Shown here: piece by piece, positions 8,813 through 17,540 of the stretch
How the letters are laid out: every line of letters begins with the position of its first letter
How positions within the stretch are numbered: position 1 is the first letter of the stretch
Made by a program: the position numbers and the translations under genes
The notes under the pieces: generated by a model
Seen by the model: the letters and a program-made list of their open reading frames with translations, nothing else
Databases searched by the model: none
Told to the model about the DNA's origin: nothing
From: Pseudobdellovibrionaceae bacterium
GTDB lineage: Bacteria; Bdellovibrionota; Bdellovibrionia; Bdellovibrionales; UBA1609
NCBI GenBank assembly: GCA_947444305.1
Contig: CANEZP010000018.1
Span: 28,604-92,603, forward strand
Length of the DNA: 64,000 bases
Reading direction: 5' to 3'

Positions 8813-10177
8813 ATGAACTCGGAATCGCAGTTCGGTTTAGTTTTGGTGGGTTTCGATACGGCTTTGCACGGTTTAATCACCGGGCTTCTCAAGCCGTTGA
8901 ACACACATCATCTAAGCGATGCGAAAGAGGTCGAAGAGTTTTTGGAAAGCTATCGCCTTACTCCGGGTACCACCGTCATGGTTTCGACCGCGCTGAAAGG
9001 CATGTCGCAAATGGAGGCCGGGCAGGCTTTCAATTCCTATTTTCAGGGTTTGCGGCTGATCTTCGTTACGACCGAACGTGAACAATTCGAAACCGCCGCG
9101 CTGAAGAAGAACGGTTTCAGCGAAAGCTATCTTCTGCCCGCCGACGAATGGGTCTTACGAGAAAGTCTCGAAGAGATTAAACAGAATCGTAACGTCGGCG
9201 GCTCGCGCAAATTCCGCGCCGTGAAAATGCTTGATTTGCAAGCCGAGCAAGATCTGCCTTTCGAAGTACGTGTCTTCATGCCGCTAAATAATAAGTTCGC
9301 GCTGCTTTCAGCCGGCGGGAAACTCACGGCAAAAAAATGCGAAATGTTGCAGAAGCGAAACATCAATTCGGTGTTCGTTGATCAAACCCAGCTCGGAAAG
9401 TTTTATGAATACACGGCCGAGCGGCTCGTCGCGCTCAACCTGCCGGGCACGGACGGCCTGTCCGAAACCGAGCGGTCGAGCCGGTTGCAGGCGAGCGTTC
9501 GCACGCTCTTCCACGCCATCCTCACCAACGATAAAGGTGCATCGGGAAATTATGATGAGGGCCGTGATCTTTTCGAGCAAAGCAAGAAAGTCGTCGAGAA
9601 CTTCGTCCGTCAAAAAACCGGTTTGGATTTGAACGCGAAGCTTCGTGAAGTGATGGGTGAGGGCAAAGACGCCTACTCACACGCGCAGTCCGTTTCGACG
9701 ATCGCGGCCTTGCTCAGCATGGCGACCGGCATCGGTAAACCCGAAGACTTGGCGATCGCCGGGCTTTTTCATGACTTGGGCGTAGGCGGTTCGGCACAGG
9801 ACATCGGCGTGTTCAACGTCGGCCAGCTTAGCCCCGAAGAGTTCGCAAAATTCAGCCAGCACCCACGCGAGTCGCTCAATCTTTTGAAAGAAAAGAAGAT
9901 CACCGTTACGCCCGAGATCGCCGCGATCATCGAGTGCCATCACGAACGGGCCGACGGCAAAGGTTTTCCGAAGCAGATGCCGGGCCATAAGATCCCCGCG
10001 GCGGCGCACCTTCTTGCGTTTGCGGATGCGTTCGAAGAATTATCACGGCCGAATGCCAACCGTGCGGCTTTGACGTTAATCGAGATTCAAGAGCGGGTCG
10101 CGAAGGGTTTAGGTACCCCGCCGGAAATCTTGCTGCCGATTTATAAATTCTTAGGCAACGCCGAAGTCGCGGCCTAG
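8813..10177 (+). CDS. HD-GYP-like domain protein, last gene of the chemosensory operon
   Basis: 454 residues. The N-terminal half (about 5-270) is unrecognised; its first 120 residues look like a degenerate receiver (alternating strands such as FGLVLVGFDTA and RLIFVTTERE). The C-terminal HD domain (about 285-430) keeps the metal ligands: H290, H320-D321 (FHDLG), H350 (QHP), H376-H377 (ECHHER) and D404. The signature after HHER reads DGKGFP, so the GYP of canonical HD-GYP c-di-GMP phosphodiesterases is GFP here. Function as a c-di-GMP hydrolase is plausible but unproven. A paralogue lies at 12634-13950. The 3' end overlaps the convergent protease gene by 4 bases. Confidence 0.78.
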   Translation: MNSESQFGLVLVGFDTALHGLITGLLKPLNTHHLSDAKEVEEFLESYRLTPGTTVMVSTALKGMSQMEAGQAFNSYFQGLRLIFVTTEREQFETAALKKNGFSESYLLPADEWVLRESLEEIKQNRNVGGSRKFRAVKMLDLQAEQDLPFEVRVFMPLNNKFALLSAGGKLTAKKCEMLQKRNINSVFVDQTQLGKFYEYTAERLVALNLPGTDGLSETERSSRLQASVRTLFHAILTNDKGASGNYDEGRDLFEQSKKVVENFVRQKTGLDLNAKLREVMGEGKDAYSHAQSVSTIAALLSMATGIGKPEDLAIAGLFHDLGVGGSAQDIGVFNVGQLSPEEFAKFSQHPRESLNLLKEKKITVTPEIAAIIECHHERADGKGFPKQMPGHKIPAAAHLLAFADAFEELSRPNANRAALTLIEIQERVAKGLGTPPEILLPIYKFLGNAEVAA

Positions 10178-11169
10178 CGCTTCCATTCGGGCGGCGTAAC
10201 GAAAATACCCAAGCGATGCACCGAACGGCGGTAACTTGAACTTCCGCTCAAAATGGCGACGCCGAAGACCTGCCCTTCTGAATTGACCCCGGGACCGCCG
10301 CTGTTGCCCGGCATGACGTCGACCGAAGTGTGGACCAAAGGCGGTTCGTTTATGGCGTAGGGTCTACCGCGCGAAACTCGCAAGTCTTTACCGTTCGAAT
10401 TCGGAGCCGGCGAGCGATCGCCGAAGTCGTGCACCATACCAGGCCGCGCCGGGCAGTTGGTGCACGAGGGAAAACCGATCGCGAACAACGGTTCTTGCCC
10501 GCTGGGACGGCGGGGCGCGAGCTTCAGTGGTGCACCGATCTCGACCGGTAAAGTCAGCACGGCGTAATCCAGATGCGCTTCGATCGAGGTCGGGTGGGGG
10601 CGGTAGACTAGCGGTGGGTTGGCGTAGGGGTCGAACAATATGTTCGCGTCTTTATCGAAGATAAAAATCGGGGTCACCTCGCGCGGTGCGAACGCGCGTT
10701 CGAGCATGTGCGCGGCCGTCCAGAACGATTTGCCCGTGCCCAATAAAAAACCGCTGCCTTTGTGAAACGAGAGCGCCAAACGGCATTTCTTATTCTCGGT
10801 GTTAAAGAATCCTTGTTGGCTTTCGCAGTAGGCGACTTGTTTGAGCATCACCGCGCGCATCATCGGATCGTTCTCACCGAAGGTGAGATAGTAGCGCATC
10901 GAGGCACCGATACCGAATGAGGTGTTAATTTCTTGCGTGCGATCTTGCGTGGGCACGACGATCCGGAAGACCGAGGCGGACGCCTCACGGACCGCCGCGG
11001 GGACCGTTGCGTCGGAGGGTTCGTAAAAACCACCCTCTTCAGGTATTCCTGCCGCGGGGTCGAATCCATCCCCGGTTTTCTCAGGGGGCGCGCAGCCCCC
11101 CAACACCAGGGCAAGAGCCCAGACCACCACCAACCCGATCATCCGGCGGCGCATTTCCCATTTAAACAT
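10174..11169 (-). CDS. Lipoprotein with trypsin-like serine protease domain
   Basis: 331 residues. The N-terminus has a charged start, a hydrophobic stretch and a lipobox ending LVLGGC (C26), so it should be lipid-anchored. The body is a trypsin-type fold: His in WTAAHMLERA, Asp in DYAVLTLP and Ser in MPGNSGGP, a complete catalytic triad in the expected order. Two cysteines in PSCTNCP could form a small disulfide. No PDZ domain is present, unlike DegP/HtrA. The substrate is unknown. It may begin at an internal Met (residue 6 or 10) without changing the signal. Convergent with the chemosensory operon. Confidence 0.82.
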   Translation of the reverse strand: MFKWEMRRRMIGLVVVWALALVLGGCAPPEKTGDGFDPAAGIPEEGGFYEPSDATVPAAVREASASVFRIVVPTQDRTQEINTSFGIGASMRYYLTFGENDPMMRAVMLKQVAYCESQQGFFNTENKKCRLALSFHKGSGFLLGTGKSFWTAAHMLERAFAPREVTPIFIFDKDANILFDPYANPPLVYRPHPTSIEAHLDYAVLTLPVEIGAPLKLAPRRPSGQEPLFAIGFPSCTNCPARPGMVHDFGDRSPAPNSNGKDLRVSRGRPYAINEPPLVHTSVDVMPGNSGGPGVNSEGQVFGVAILSGSSSYRRSVHRLGIFVTPPEWKR

Positions 11170-11245
11170 GATTTTCGTAATTGCAGACCTCGCGCCAAAA
11201 TTTGGTCCGCGTAATCCGGTTTATGCCGGTTGGGCCGTTGAATTT

Positions 11246-11271
11246 CCCGGGACCCTGAAAGGGTTTCCCGG
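11246..11271 (-). terminator. Stem-loop after the J-domain gene
   Basis: An inverted repeat CCCGGGACCCT / AGGGTTTCCCGG with a 3-base loop (one bulge) lies about 25 bases past the stop of the minus-strand J-domain gene and before the protease gene starts. The minus strand lacks a true T-run after the stem, so it may slow or end transcription only weakly. Confidence 0.35.
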
Positions 11272-11295
11272 TTGTCTGTCAGGTGACGGGCGGGG

Positions 11296-12570
11296 CTAGC
11301 GGCGTCGTTTACTTTCGCGGCCCATGCGTTCTAAAAAGCTGTGGTGAATACGCAGGTCCGTCACTTGTTCTTCTAAAACCTTTCGTTCGCGCGCAAGGTC
11401 TCGCTCGATCTTTTTTTCGATCGGCGCAAAGTTCTTTCGGCGCGAAAAACCCCAGGCCGGTTGCCGGCGCAGGTCTTTAAGGTAATCGTTCGTTTGGCTG
11501 ATCTCGTCCGACAGCCATTCGTGCGTGATGTGAAGCTCACTGATCCGGAGCGCTTGCCAGTCACGGCTGCGCAATAAAACCAGATGGTAAAGCTTCGTCA
11601 TCTCTTTCAGATTTTCTTCTTTGTAAGCCGCCTGTACGCGCAACCACATGTTCTTACGCCAGTCGGCTTCGTCGGGCGTGCTGTTCATGTCGGGGTGAAG
11701 TTTGCGCGCGAGCTGCCGGTAAAGGAGCTTGAACGTTTCAACCTTGGGGGTAAGCGGCCGCGGCTCTTGGACATCTTCATCGCCGCTGGATTCGCCGGCC
11801 GGGGTGTCGCGGGTGAACGCTTCTTCGGCCGCGTCTTCGATTTCGACTTTCTCGCGCATGCTAGCTAATACGACCTCGAGCGATTCGCCGGTCTTACGCT
11901 GAAAATCGCGCGCGAACTGTTGCTGAACTTTCGGGTGCAGCAGGTCCCAAACGCGAAAGAATAAATGATAATCGCCCGTAAAACTCGCCACGCGTAAGAT
12001 TTTACCGAGGAACATTTGCGCGACATCACTGTCGGCGCACCACTCTTCGATCTCGGCGTCCGAGAGCGAGCTAAAATGCTCGAGTTCCTCGATGTCGGAG
12101 GGATCGAGGGTCTGCGAGCGGGCCTTGTTCATCTCGGCCTCTTCGCGTGCGGCCCGGCGGCGATCCTTCGTCTTCTGATTTTCGTGAAGCTGCGCGCGTA
12201 CGAAGTCGTCGCGCAGGGAGCGCATGTTGTCGATGTTCCGGCGATCGTCGTCGCTGCCCGTGATGTACATGCGAATTTCTTCGCGGATACGTAGTGCCGC
12301 TTCGGTCAGGGGTAGGTCTTCCATCTCGGCCAGCGCGTGCATCCAATTGTGAAACTCGACCAGCTCGCGGTACTCGCCACGCAACAGATCGAGTTGTTCG
12401 CGCCGCGCTCGGAAGGTAAGCTCGAACCATTCGGTATACAACCGCTTGTCGCGCGAAAAAAACGATTCCAAATTCGCTTCCATCCGCTGCAACTTTTTAA
12501 GCAGCCGGTCGATGCGAGAGAACGCCTTTTTGCGAATTTCCATGTCGTCGACTAAAACCAAACTTTGCAT
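11296..12570 (-). CDS. J-domain (DnaJ-like) protein of unknown role
   Basis: About 424 residues from ATG 12570. The N-terminal half is helical and highly charged (coiled-coil-like, rich in Glu/Arg). A J-domain-like segment lies in the C-terminal third: LLYRQLARKLHPDMN with the HPD motif that activates Hsp70 ATPase, then a helix AAYKEENLKEMTKLYHLVL. A further charged coiled coil ends in Lys/Arg. The reading frame is open to 12612, but that stretch holds a promoter-like TTGGTG-16-TATACA, and the ATG at 12570 begins 10 bases after its -10 box. I therefore prefer 12570, possibly translated without a leader; ATG 12543 is the alternative. A partner of a DnaK-type chaperone is the likely job. Confidence 0.68.
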   Translation of the reverse strand: MQSLVLVDDMEIRKKAFSRIDRLLKKLQRMEANLESFFSRDKRLYTEWFELTFRARREQLDLLRGEYRELVEFHNWMHALAEMEDLPLTEAALRIREEIRMYITGSDDDRRNIDNMRSLRDDFVRAQLHENQKTKDRRRAAREEAEMNKARSQTLDPSDIEELEHFSSLSDAEIEEWCADSDVAQMFLGKILRVASFTGDYHLFFRVWDLLHPKVQQQFARDFQRKTGESLEVVLASMREKVEIEDAAEEAFTRDTPAGESSGDEDVQEPRPLTPKVETFKLLYRQLARKLHPDMNSTPDEADWRKNMWLRVQAAYKEENLKEMTKLYHLVLLRSRDWQALRISELHITHEWLSDEISQTNDYLKDLRRQPAWGFSRRKNFAPIEKKIERDLARERKVLEEQVTDLRIHHSFLERMGRESKRRR

Positions 12571-12579
12571 TTGCAGACG

Positions 12580-12607
12580 TGTATAGCACAATACGCGCCA
12601 ACACCAA
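12580..12607 (-). promoter_or_regulatory. Putative sigma-70-type promoter of the J-domain gene
   Basis: On the reverse strand TTGGTG is followed after 16 bases by TATACA and then CGTCTGCAA and the ATG at 12570. The -10 box is close to consensus and the -35 is moderate. Transcription would begin within a few bases of the start codon. Confidence 0.4.
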
Positions 12608-12633
12608 ACCATGGTCTTCCGCCGTAGATTTAT

Positions 12634-13950
12634 TTATTGGGGCTTCACGCCGAGTAAATCGCCGATGATGGCGAGAAGGGCGGGGTCGTACGCTTTGCTT
12701 TGCATGAGTTTTTCGACGGCCACGCGCAGAGAAACGCGGTTTTTTCCGGCGCGCATTTGCGTCGCGTATTCAAGTTCATCGGCGATGGCGACCAACTGCG
12801 ATTCGGCCATAAAATCCGCACCCCGGACTTCGTTCGGGAAACCGCGGGCGTCCCAGCGTTCATGATGTTGCTCGATGATTTTCAACACACGGGTCGAGAG
12901 TTCGATCTGGCGTTTTTTAATGATCTGTAAAGCGATCAGCGGATGCTGTTGGTAAGCGAGGCGTTCGGCCTCGGTGCGTTCGCTGTCGTGCTTCTCTTGA
13001 TTTTCGATCGCGACGTCGGCCAGGCCGATGTCGTGAAGCAAACCGGCCAGGGCGATTTCTTCCACTTTGCCGATCCCCAAACCGAGCGACAGCAAAGCCG
13101 CGAGCGATGATGCATTCGTAACGTGCGAGTAGGCATCGCCGCCGCTGTTGCTGAAGTTCAGCATGCGTTCGTAGATCGAGTCGGGCTCGGGTGAGGTTTC
13201 GATGATGTACGTCTTAACGATCTCGTTATAATCCTGGATGGTCGCATTCTCGGTTAAAAAACCGCTGAGCAATGAGCGCACCGCTTTTTGCATCATCTCT
13301 TTGCGTTCGATCGGGCCGAGGCCGTCGCCCGTCTTGATTTTCTTCAGCTGATTGGTCGTGAAGCGCGAGTACGCGGCGAGCTGTTCGACCGGCACGTAGA
13401 TCACGCGAATCTCATGATCGAGCAATCGCTTCGAGCGCGCGTCGGAAAGCGGCGAGCCGGCCGAGCTATAACGGATAAACTTACGGTTGATCGGTAAAAA
13501 AACGTACGTATCGAAATCCAAAACCGTGTCGGGCGTCAAATTGATCAGAGGGACGTCTTTATAATCGGCCGAGTTGTCGGTCACTAAATTGCGAACGACG
13601 CTTTTGTCCAACGGCAGCAGGAAGGCATCGGCAAAACCGTTTTTACTCAACGCTTGCTGATCGAAGCCCTCACGCTCGGTGCAGACGTAATACATCGGCG
13701 CTTGCGCATAGACGCTACGGATGCCCAACGCGATTTCGACGAGATCGATTGAGCCAAGGGGCCGGCCGCAAAAAATGAGGTCGGGTTCAGCCTCGCCGTC
13801 GCCTTTTAAAAGTTTGCTGATGTCCATCGGGACTTCACGAAACTCCACCATGGGCAGCGCTTCGCGCAGCATACGGTACGCCGTTCGGTCGACGCCGATG
13901 GCGATCGCAAAAAGGGCGGGCATAAGCTGTTTGGCGTTGGCGGAATCCAC
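12634..13950 (-). CDS. HD-GYP-like domain protein, paralogue of the operon's last gene
   Basis: 438 residues from a GTG start, with the same layout as the protein at 8813-10177: a degenerate receiver-like first 120 residues, a middle region with V[YF][LM]P[IL]N.KF, and a C-terminal HD domain. Shared landmarks include GDAYSH (H276), HDIG (H306-D307), QHP (H336), EQHHER (H362-H363) and D391. The GYP position is again GFP (WDARGFP, 370-372). The two proteins are clearly paralogues with intact metal ligands. It lies alone on the minus strand. A role in c-di-GMP turnover linked to the array is inference. ATG 13923 is a possible later start. Confidence 0.76.
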   Translation of the reverse strand: MDSANAKQLMPALFAIAIGVDRTAYRMLREALPMVEFREVPMDISKLLKGDGEAEPDLIFCGRPLGSIDLVEIALGIRSVYAQAPMYYVCTEREGFDQQALSKNGFADAFLLPLDKSVVRNLVTDNSADYKDVPLINLTPDTVLDFDTYVFLPINRKFIRYSSAGSPLSDARSKRLLDHEIRVIYVPVEQLAAYSRFTTNQLKKIKTGDGLGPIERKEMMQKAVRSLLSGFLTENATIQDYNEIVKTYIIETSPEPDSIYERMLNFSNSGGDAYSHVTNASSLAALLSLGLGIGKVEEIALAGLLHDIGLADVAIENQEKHDSERTEAERLAYQQHPLIALQIIKKRQIELSTRVLKIIEQHHERWDARGFPNEVRGADFMAESQLVAIADELEYATQMRAGKNRVSLRVAVEKLMQSKAYDPALLAIIGDLLGVKPQ

Positions 13951-14150
13951 ATTGTCTTTTCGGAGACTTAACTCAAGGAATTGAACTTAAACGCCGCCGC
14001 TTCATTCTGAAACACGACCGCAGCCGAAGGTCGGGCATTTACCAATATTCACGTGTCCCGAAAAGACCTCAAAAGATTTGGCCGCCGCTTCCCCGGATGG
14101 GGGCTTTGTGGCAGAACTTCGGCAAGGGAACCCCAAAAATAGGACGGATG

Positions 14151-16034
14151 ATGAACGTGACTTCCTTGATGACGGCGCTGCTGATTTGCTTAACCCCGTT
14201 TGCCGCCCAGGCCGGTGAACATTTCTCGGTTAAGCCTTACCTAAAAAAATGCGGCGGCGGCAAAGTGTATCCCAAATGCGATTCGCCCTCGCTCAATCAA
14301 AACACTATTTTCGAAGCCGGCCGCGCCGAAGCCCTAAAAAAGAATATTGATATCATGCTGGTCGTCGGCGCCGACTGGTGCGCTCCGTGCTTGGAATTCG
14401 ACGCCTTGATTTACAAGGACAAAGATTCGGCTAAGCTTTTCGAGAAAGTCGTGTTGATCGATATCAACGGTGACGTTGAGTCGGGTAAGGCTTTACTCAA
14501 GCGTTTACAAATCAGCAGTGCGGGCTATCCTCAGGCATTTATCCTGAAAGCAAAAACCAATGATTGGGTGCAAAAGTTTTTCCCGGGCCGTTTCGCCAAC
14601 GTTGCCGAGCTGGTCTCTAATTTCGGACGCAACGTGGCCGAATATACCGAGCCGCAAGGTGAGAAACCGCTAACCTACGACAAAGTCGATGTAAGCACAC
14701 TCGAACTGCCGGTTGAATTGAACGGGGACTACGGCCTCTCTACCTTTTATCCTTCCCCGAAGAACGATTCCGAAAAGTTCATCAACCAGGGCGTGGCCGC
14801 TCTGCAAGTTTATCACTACGTAGATGCTTACCGCGCGTTCCGGATGGCCGAACTCATGAATGCCGATTCCGTTATGCCCCACGTTGGACGAATTTTTTCG
14901 CTCATCAATATCGACGAGGATTCGGCCGACTCTTATTTAGTCCGTGAGGCCTTCCAAAAAATTTCGGTCATCCAGAAAAAGCGGACTCTTACGCCGGCCG
15001 AAAAGACTTGGGTCAATTTCGCCAGGGCCATGCACGCGGAAAACGTCGCCAATTACGTCAAAGCCGAAGGCGTGGAAGTGACGTCTATGACCGACGCTCT
15101 TAAGAATATAAACGACAATGATCCGCAAAACGTCGACGGACTTTCTCTCGCGACTTGGTTTACGGTTGGCCAAATCGGCATGGCGCAGTCAAAAACGGTT
15201 TTTAAAGCCATCCTGGCGATTCAACCGGATAACATCGGCGCGCACCATTCGCTCATGCACATCGCCGAGAGCGAAAACGACGCCGCCGAAGCGAACGTTC
15301 ACGCACCCATCTTGGCCCAACTCGCGCCGCGCTCGGCGCACGCTCTGCACATGGTCGGTCACACTTTGCCGCAGCAGGGTCGTTGGGCCGAGGCGCTTGC
15401 GTATTTCAAGAAAGCCGACGCCATTCACAACGAATGGGCACAAAAAAACGGCGTCAAGGCGAGCCAAGACTGGCATTACACGCACAACCTGAACCTCATG
15501 GCCGCAAGCTACCTGGGATTGGGTGATACAAAAAAGGCCATGTCGACTTGGATTATCGGCGTGAACGAAGCGGATTACACGCTCCTTAGCCACATCATCG
15601 ATCTTGCCGTGGCAACCGATCATCCGTCGGCCCAAGGTCTGATCAAAGTACTTGAAGATTCCGGCGGGGCCACGAACTTAGAACCACGGCGCCGCGAAGT
15701 TGATCTTACACCTGAAAAAGCGAAGGACTTAGCGATGGCGGCCACGCCCCCGCGCGACGATAAAAGGTCGGACTACACGAAATTGTTGGACCGGGTGATC
15801 GCGGACTACGCGAAGAAGTCCGGCGCGGACAGCGCATTGACCTCCGACATCGGCGCCTACTTTTCAGGTAAGTTCAAAGAAAGCGGCTTTGACGGCTGGA
15901 GCAACTCATACTTAGAATTGCTGCGCTTGAAACGGGTCGCGAAGATCCTTTCGCTAACTTGGCTTTCGGAATCCTTAGATTCCCTCGAGTTTGCGGTGCA
16001 ATCCGGATCGCTGTGCAGCCCCGTTAAGAAATAA
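14151..16034 (+). CDS. Exported thioredoxin-fold protein with TPR-like repeats
   Basis: About 627 residues. I chose the ATG at 14151 because AGGA lies 6 bases upstream and it gives a clean signal peptide (MNVTSLMTALLICLTPFAAQA). A thioredoxin-like domain follows (about 50-170) with the redox motif WCAPC (C77, C80), of the type found in periplasmic thiol-disulfide proteins. The remainder (about 200-560) is helical with TPR-like character, for example a segment HALHMVGHTLPQQGRWAEAL and paired helices. It would act in the periplasm, either in disulfide chemistry or as a scaffold. No neighbouring gene explains its substrate. It is followed by a tRNA gene. Confidence 0.65.
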   Translation: MNVTSLMTALLICLTPFAAQAGEHFSVKPYLKKCGGGKVYPKCDSPSLNQNTIFEAGRAEALKKNIDIMLVVGADWCAPCLEFDALIYKDKDSAKLFEKVVLIDINGDVESGKALLKRLQISSAGYPQAFILKAKTNDWVQKFFPGRFANVAELVSNFGRNVAEYTEPQGEKPLTYDKVDVSTLELPVELNGDYGLSTFYPSPKNDSEKFINQGVAALQVYHYVDAYRAFRMAELMNADSVMPHVGRIFSLINIDEDSADSYLVREAFQKISVIQKKRTLTPAEKTWVNFARAMHAENVANYVKAEGVEVTSMTDALKNINDNDPQNVDGLSLATWFTVGQIGMAQSKTVFKAILAIQPDNIGAHHSLMHIAESENDAAEANVHAPILAQLAPRSAHALHMVGHTLPQQGRWAEALAYFKKADAIHNEWAQKNGVKASQDWHYTHNLNLMAASYLGLGDTKKAMSTWIIGVNEADYTLLSHIIDLAVATDHPSAQGLIKVLEDSGGATNLEPRRREVDLTPEKAKDLAMAATPPRDDKRSDYTKLLDRVIADYAKKSGADSALTSDIGAYFSGKFKESGFDGWSNSYLELLRLKRVAKILSLTWLSESLDSLEFAVQSGSLCSPVKK

Positions 16035-16078
16035 TGCCGGAAAAAGCGCGGTGCCGCGGGTAAAACGTGGCTTGAGCG

Positions 16079-16107
16079 TTGACAGCACGTGCTCGGATAC
16101 CTATTTT
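16079..16107 (+). promoter_or_regulatory. Sigma-70-type promoter of tRNA-Leu
   Basis: TTGACA (16079-16084), a perfect -35, is followed after 17 bases by TATTTT (16102-16107). The predicted start lies about 24 bases before the tRNA. Confidence 0.7.
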
Positions 16108-16136
16108 AATCGTTCTCAGTCACCATTCCAAATTAT

Positions 16137-16223
16137 CCCCAGGTGGCGAAATTGGTAAACGCATCAGCTTGAGGGGCTGACGCCCGCAAGGGTTTGCTGG
16201 TTCAAGTCCAGTCCTGGGGACCA
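16137..16223 (+). tRNA. tRNA-Leu (anticodon GAG)
   Basis: 87 bases including an encoded CCA. The acceptor stem CCCCAGG pairs with CCTGGGG (16213-16219). The anticodon stem TCAGC/GCTGA encloses the loop TTGAGGG, giving anticodon GAG, and a long variable arm with CCCGCAAGGG identifies a class II (Leu) tRNA. The T arm is CTGGTTCAAGTCCAG. It reads CUC/CUU leucine codons. Confidence 0.95.
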
Positions 16224-16229
16224 CAATAA

Positions 16230-16250
16230 AAGCCGACCGCTGGTCGGCTT
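16230..16250. terminator. Hairpin downstream of tRNA-Leu
   Basis: Perfect 9-bp stem AAGCCGACC / GGTCGGCTT with a 3-base loop, 6 bases after the tRNA CCA. The plus strand lacks a T-run after it; on the minus strand TTTATT follows. Probably ends the tRNA transcript or blocks antisense reading. Confidence 0.5.
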
Positions 16251-16444
16251 GCTGCCTCCCGAAAATTTTATTGTGCTGTTTTGTTTTTCGCCTCCGGCGA
16301 ATGTTCGCCCGAAGGCTCACGGCCTGCGGCCCGGCTGCGCTCCGCTCGCCTCCTGGGGACGTTGGGCTGCGCTTCGCTCGCCTATTGCGGTTGGTTTATC
16401 TCAGGCGGGCTGCTGTTTGAACAACCGGCTTGCCGCTAGTCTTA

Positions 16445-16477
16445 TGCGGAGCTTCTTTTCTGGAATTTAAACGCCGC
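16445..16477 (+). repeat. Dispersed intergenic repeat, copy 1
   Basis: Contains the exact 15-base core TTCTGGAATTTAAAC (16458-16472), flanked by GCGGAGCTTC on the left and GCCGC on the right, which can pair partly. The same core occurs at 17682-17696 and 43542-43556, always in gene-free DNA. Confidence 0.6.
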
Positions 16478-16556
16478 AGCTTACTTATATAAACAAATAT
16501 AAAATACAAAATTCTTTGATTAATGTCTTTCTTGTGCCCTTACACATTTAGGAGAC

Positions 16557-17540
16557 CTATGGCTTTGCGCCGCAAACGGTTGCGAGTTGTTTTTTTAGGT
16601 TTTCGGTGTGGTCGGGGCCGAATGAGATCCAGCCGTTGTTGCTTTGGGAGTTTGCGATTTTTGCTACGTAAGTGTCTCTTAGTCTCTGGTTTTTGTTTAG
16701 TGCACGTTTTTCGCTGATCAATGTGGTTATGAAATCAGTTAGATCTTTTGCGTCGGCAAAGACGATGCGAATAACCTGAATCAAATCTCCAACTTCACTT
16801 AAAGTTGCGACCAACGTGGGAACTTCCTTATCATCATTGGCTTTTGCGATTTCATTTAACTTTGCGAAGATCGCGTTTCTTTTGCCGGGGTCGGCGCCGA
16901 AATATTTTAAGGCCGTATCAAGGGTGTCGGATTTCGGAATTAAATCGAGAACCATTTTTTGGCTAGCGGCTTTGATTTCGTCGGAATCGAGCGCAACGAG
17001 CTGAACTTGTCGCCGGACATTTGCGTCGCGGAGCCAAACAAATCGCGCGGGAGAGCCGGCGAACATGATTAACGCGAGCTCAGTCGTCTCGGGACTAAAA
17101 TTGGCCGCTTTCAAAGTTGCTTTGAGGGCGTCAAAGCGAACGATGCCGTCTTTGTCCATAGCATCGTTACTGCCGATCTCTGACGGAGAATATTCGACGC
17201 CTACCCAGGCAATCTGATGCCGCTCGATGAGCGTGGAAAGCTTATTTGCTTTCTGGATCTGCTCCTGCAACTTCATGAACGCACTTTGCCTATGGATCCA
17301 ATCTTGAAGCGGCCCGACGATTTCGGGCGTGAGCGGTTCGGTCTTATCGATGATCGCATTGAAAACCGCGAGGTCACTTGGCGCCCGGTGCATGGAAAAA
17401 TCTAGCGAGATTAAGCCCTGTTTTGCTTGAAATTCATCCGAAGAATTCGTCTGACAAACTCTCGCCAGCGCGGATGACGGGAAGGCGTAGATTGGCATGG
17501 CTGTAAGACATATCGACAGGATAGCTTTGCCAAACTTCAT
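16557..17540 (-). CDS. Secreted protein of unknown function
   Basis: About 327 residues from the ATG at 17540, chosen because GGAG lies 8 bases upstream and a signal peptide follows (MKFGKAILSICLTAMPIYAF...SALA). The mature part is helical with no motif I recognise; it has Cys near each end (RVCQT and ATVCGAKP), which could form one disulfide. The gene is visibly more A/T-rich than its neighbours (about 42% G+C in a sampled line against roughly 55-57%), which suggests separate origin. Between repeat copies 1 and 2 of the dispersed intergenic element. Confidence 0.6.
   Translation of the reverse strand: MKFGKAILSICLTAMPIYAFPSSALARVCQTNSSDEFQAKQGLISLDFSMHRAPSDLAVFNAIIDKTEPLTPEIVGPLQDWIHRQSAFMKLQEQIQKANKLSTLIERHQIAWVGVEYSPSEIGSNDAMDKDGIVRFDALKATLKAANFSPETTELALIMFAGSPARFVWLRDANVRRQVQLVALDSDEIKAASQKMVLDLIPKSDTLDTALKYFGADPGKRNAIFAKLNEIAKANDDKEVPTLVATLSEVGDLIQVIRIVFADAKDLTDFITTLISEKRALNKNQRLRDTYVAKIANSQSNNGWISFGPDHTENLKKQLATVCGAKP

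Larger units (their letters stand above)
16224..16556. other. Gene-free stretch after tRNA-Leu
   Basis: Apart from the hairpin at 16230-16250 it holds a small stem TTCGCC/GGCGAA, two imperfect copies of GGCTGCGCTYCGCTCGCCT about 30 bases apart (near 16333 and 16365), and one copy of the dispersed TTCTGGAATTTAAAC element. Short frames across it show no ribosome-binding site or recognisable protein. Confidence 0.6.

Noticed and set aside
16249..16470. 73-codon frame after tRNA-Leu
   Set aside because: Spans low-complexity G+C repeats, lacks a ribosome-binding site and ends inside the dispersed repeat.
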